Shown: in pieces, positions 4,946-6,164 of the stretch
Layout of the letters: each line of letters opens with the position of its first letter
Numbering within the stretch: the stretch's first letter is position 1
DNA from: Promethearchaeota archaeon
GTDB lineage: Archaea; Asgardarchaeota; Lokiarchaeia; Sigynarchaeales; SOKP01
Length of the DNA stretch: 6,164 bases
Assembly (NCBI GenBank): GCA_016839635.1
Contig: JAEOTV010000022.1
Location: 1-6,164, forward strand
Reading direction: 5' to 3'
The notes under the pieces: model-generated
Database searches by the model: none
Told to the model about the DNA's origin: nothing
Seen by the model: only the letters and a program-made list of their open reading frames with translations
Translations under genes and position numbers: made by a program

Positions 4946-6164
4946 ATGGTTGAAATTAGTCCATTTTCAAATTCTAAGGAAATTGTAGGAGCGAGGCAGT
5001 TATTAAAAGAGGGAAAATTTAAAGAAGCACTCTTGGTTCTAGAAGACTTTGAAGAAAAAGGATTTTCAGTAGATTCAGATCGACTCTCTTGCCATCTATT
5101 AAAAAGTCATATATATATAACTTATGGGAATCATACTGAGAGCCTTAAATATAGCCAAAAAGCGTATCAAGAGAGTATAGCGTTAAATAATCAATTATTA
5201 TCAATTGAAGCTCTTTTAATTATGGCGAGAGCGTTGATTTGGCTAGGTGACTTGGAGAAGGGTTTCAATTTACTTATTCAATGCGAAGATATACTTAAAA
5301 AACTATCAAATATATCAATGTCAGAAAGAGAGAGACTGGAAGGATGGATTGTAGGTTTGAAAGGGAGCGCTAGTTGGTTTATGGGAGAGATAAACCAAAC
5401 AAAAATGTATGTGAATAGAAGCTTACAACTGATAGAAAAAGTAGGAGATATAAATGGCCTTATCACAATTCTCTTTTTTATTGGAAGCTATAACACTCTT
5501 TCTAATATCGATTATAAGTATGCTCAAGAAATCCTTGAACGAGGGTTAACTCTTGCAGAAGAAAATAATCATCCGTACAGTAAATCGAACTATCCTGAGA
5601 TGTTTGGAATTCTTTACTCTTTAAAAGGTGAATTAAAAAAGGCATTAAGATATCACAAAAAAGCCTTACCTATTTTTAGAGAAAATAATAATAAACACTG
5701 GTATTTAGCCACTCTTAATAATATGAGTAGCACTTATATTGAACTAGGAGATTTTGATCGCGCATTATCATGTATTAAACAAAGTTTAGAGTTGGCAAAA
5801 GAAGGTAATAATAATTGGCAAATTAGTGGTTATATTGGCACTATGATTGAGGTCCTCGTTAATAAAGGTGATATTGAGCAAGCTCATAAGTATCTAGAGC
5901 AACTGGAGGAAATATGTAAAAAAGAGGATAATAAGATGATGGAGACAACGTATAAAATGCATGAAGCTCTACTCCTCAAAGCGAGTCCTAGGGTTCGAAA
6001 TCGTGCGAAAGCAGAAGAAATTTATAAACAAATCGTTAAAGAAGATCCGATAACCAGCGAAGGATATATTAATGCTTTATTACATTTATGCGAACTACTA
6101 CTAGATGAAATGCAAAACACTAATGAGTTAGAGATTTTGGAAGAGATTGATCCTCTGATTACTC
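4946..6164 (+). CDS. TPR-repeat protein, 5'-complete, truncated at the right edge (406 residues visible)
   Basis: The visible part is entirely alpha-helical tetratricopeptide repeats, protein-protein interaction scaffolds. Repeats can be followed from residue 11 onward: about 11-45, 49-83, 87-121, 134-168, 174-208, 215-248, 254-288 and 293-327. The clearest pairs are residues 213-288, with helix-A patterns such as YSLKGELKKAL and YIELGDFDRAL at a 40-residue period, each ending in an Asn run (NNNK, NNN) before an aromatic. From about 335 the pattern changes to a region with KASPRVRNRAKAEEIY and then LLHLCELLLDEM. That block recalls large TPR proteins common in Lokiarchaeota, in which it precedes further repeats and sometimes a signalling or DNA-binding domain; this is from memory. 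No membrane segment or enzymatic motif is seen. The C-terminal effector, if any, lies beyond the window. The start is chosen because it follows a TATA box at the right distance and no earlier in-frame start fits. Confidence 0.88.
   Translation, partial: MVEISPFSNSKEIVGARQLLKEGKFKEALLVLEDFEEKGFSVDSDRLSCHLLKSHIYITYGNHTESLKYSQKAYQESIALNNQLLSIEALLIMARALIWLGDLEKGFNLLIQCEDILKKLSNISMSERERLEGWIVGLKGSASWFMGEINQTKMYVNRSLQLIEKVGDINGLITILFFIGSYNTLSNIDYKYAQEILERGLTLAEENNHPYSKSNYPEMFGILYSLKGELKKALRYHKKALPIFRENNNKHWYLATLNNMSSTYIELGDFDRALSCIKQSLELAKEGNNNWQISGYIGTMIEVLVNKGDIEQAHKYLEQLEEICKKEDNKMMETTYKMHEALLLKASPRVRNRAKAEEIYKQIVKEDPITSEGYINALLHLCELLLDEMQNTNELEILEEIDPLIT

Noticed and set aside
5278..5466. 62-codon ORF on the minus strand
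   Set aside because: It is antisense inside the TPR gene, with a Ser/Ile/Phe-rich shadow composition and no ribosome binding site.

Overview
The window is AT-rich (roughly two thirds A+T or more) and reads as archaeal. Start codons often lack a strong Shine-Dalgarno sequence, and TATA-like boxes sit where archaeal TATA boxes should be relative to the starts. The gene content is TPR proteins, a multi-winged-helix regulator, a short-leader secreted protein and a tiny RING-like zinc protein. TPR proteins of the type at the right end and small RING proteins both recall Asgard archaea, especially the Lokiarchaeota/Promethearchaeota. That placement rests on family resemblance from memory; there is no rRNA or marker gene here to prove it.

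Layout from left to right. (1) A 5'-complete, 3'-truncated major facilitator superfamily transporter runs leftward off the window (854 to 1). (2) About 520 bases follow without a convincing gene and hold the transporter's promoter and two small perfect hairpins. (3) A short rightward cluster contains a small two-helix membrane protein (1378-1608), whose reading frame stays open and protein-like for 40 codons upstream but without a normal start. Fifteen bases later comes a 57-residue cysteine-rich protein (1624-1797) with all eight ligand positions of a RING finger, the last being Asp in a CPLD motif. (4) Converging on it is a large leftward gene (3737-1830) for a 635-residue protein with two duplicated winged helices, a probable third, and a C-terminal TPR array. 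(5) A 188-base divergent intergenic region carries repeated AACTTCC elements, a CTACCGGTAG palindrome, TATA boxes facing both ways and a perfect 11-bp inverted repeat just before the next gene. (6) A rightward gene (3926-4672) encodes an exported protein with an N-terminal signal sequence and no family I can name with confidence. (7) A 273-base gap holds a hairpin followed by a T9 tract, overlapping an oddly protein-like open frame. (8) A rightward TPR protein (from 4946) runs off the right edge.

How the parts may fit (inference): the wHTH-TPR protein is divergently paired with the exported protein, and the shared upstream region has several symmetric or repeated sites. It is therefore a natural candidate regulator of itself and of the exported protein. 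The RING-like protein would act, if at all, with ubiquitin-type partners encoded elsewhere, as no ubiquitin, E1 or E2 gene is visible. The transporter and the right-hand TPR protein have no evident functional link to the rest.
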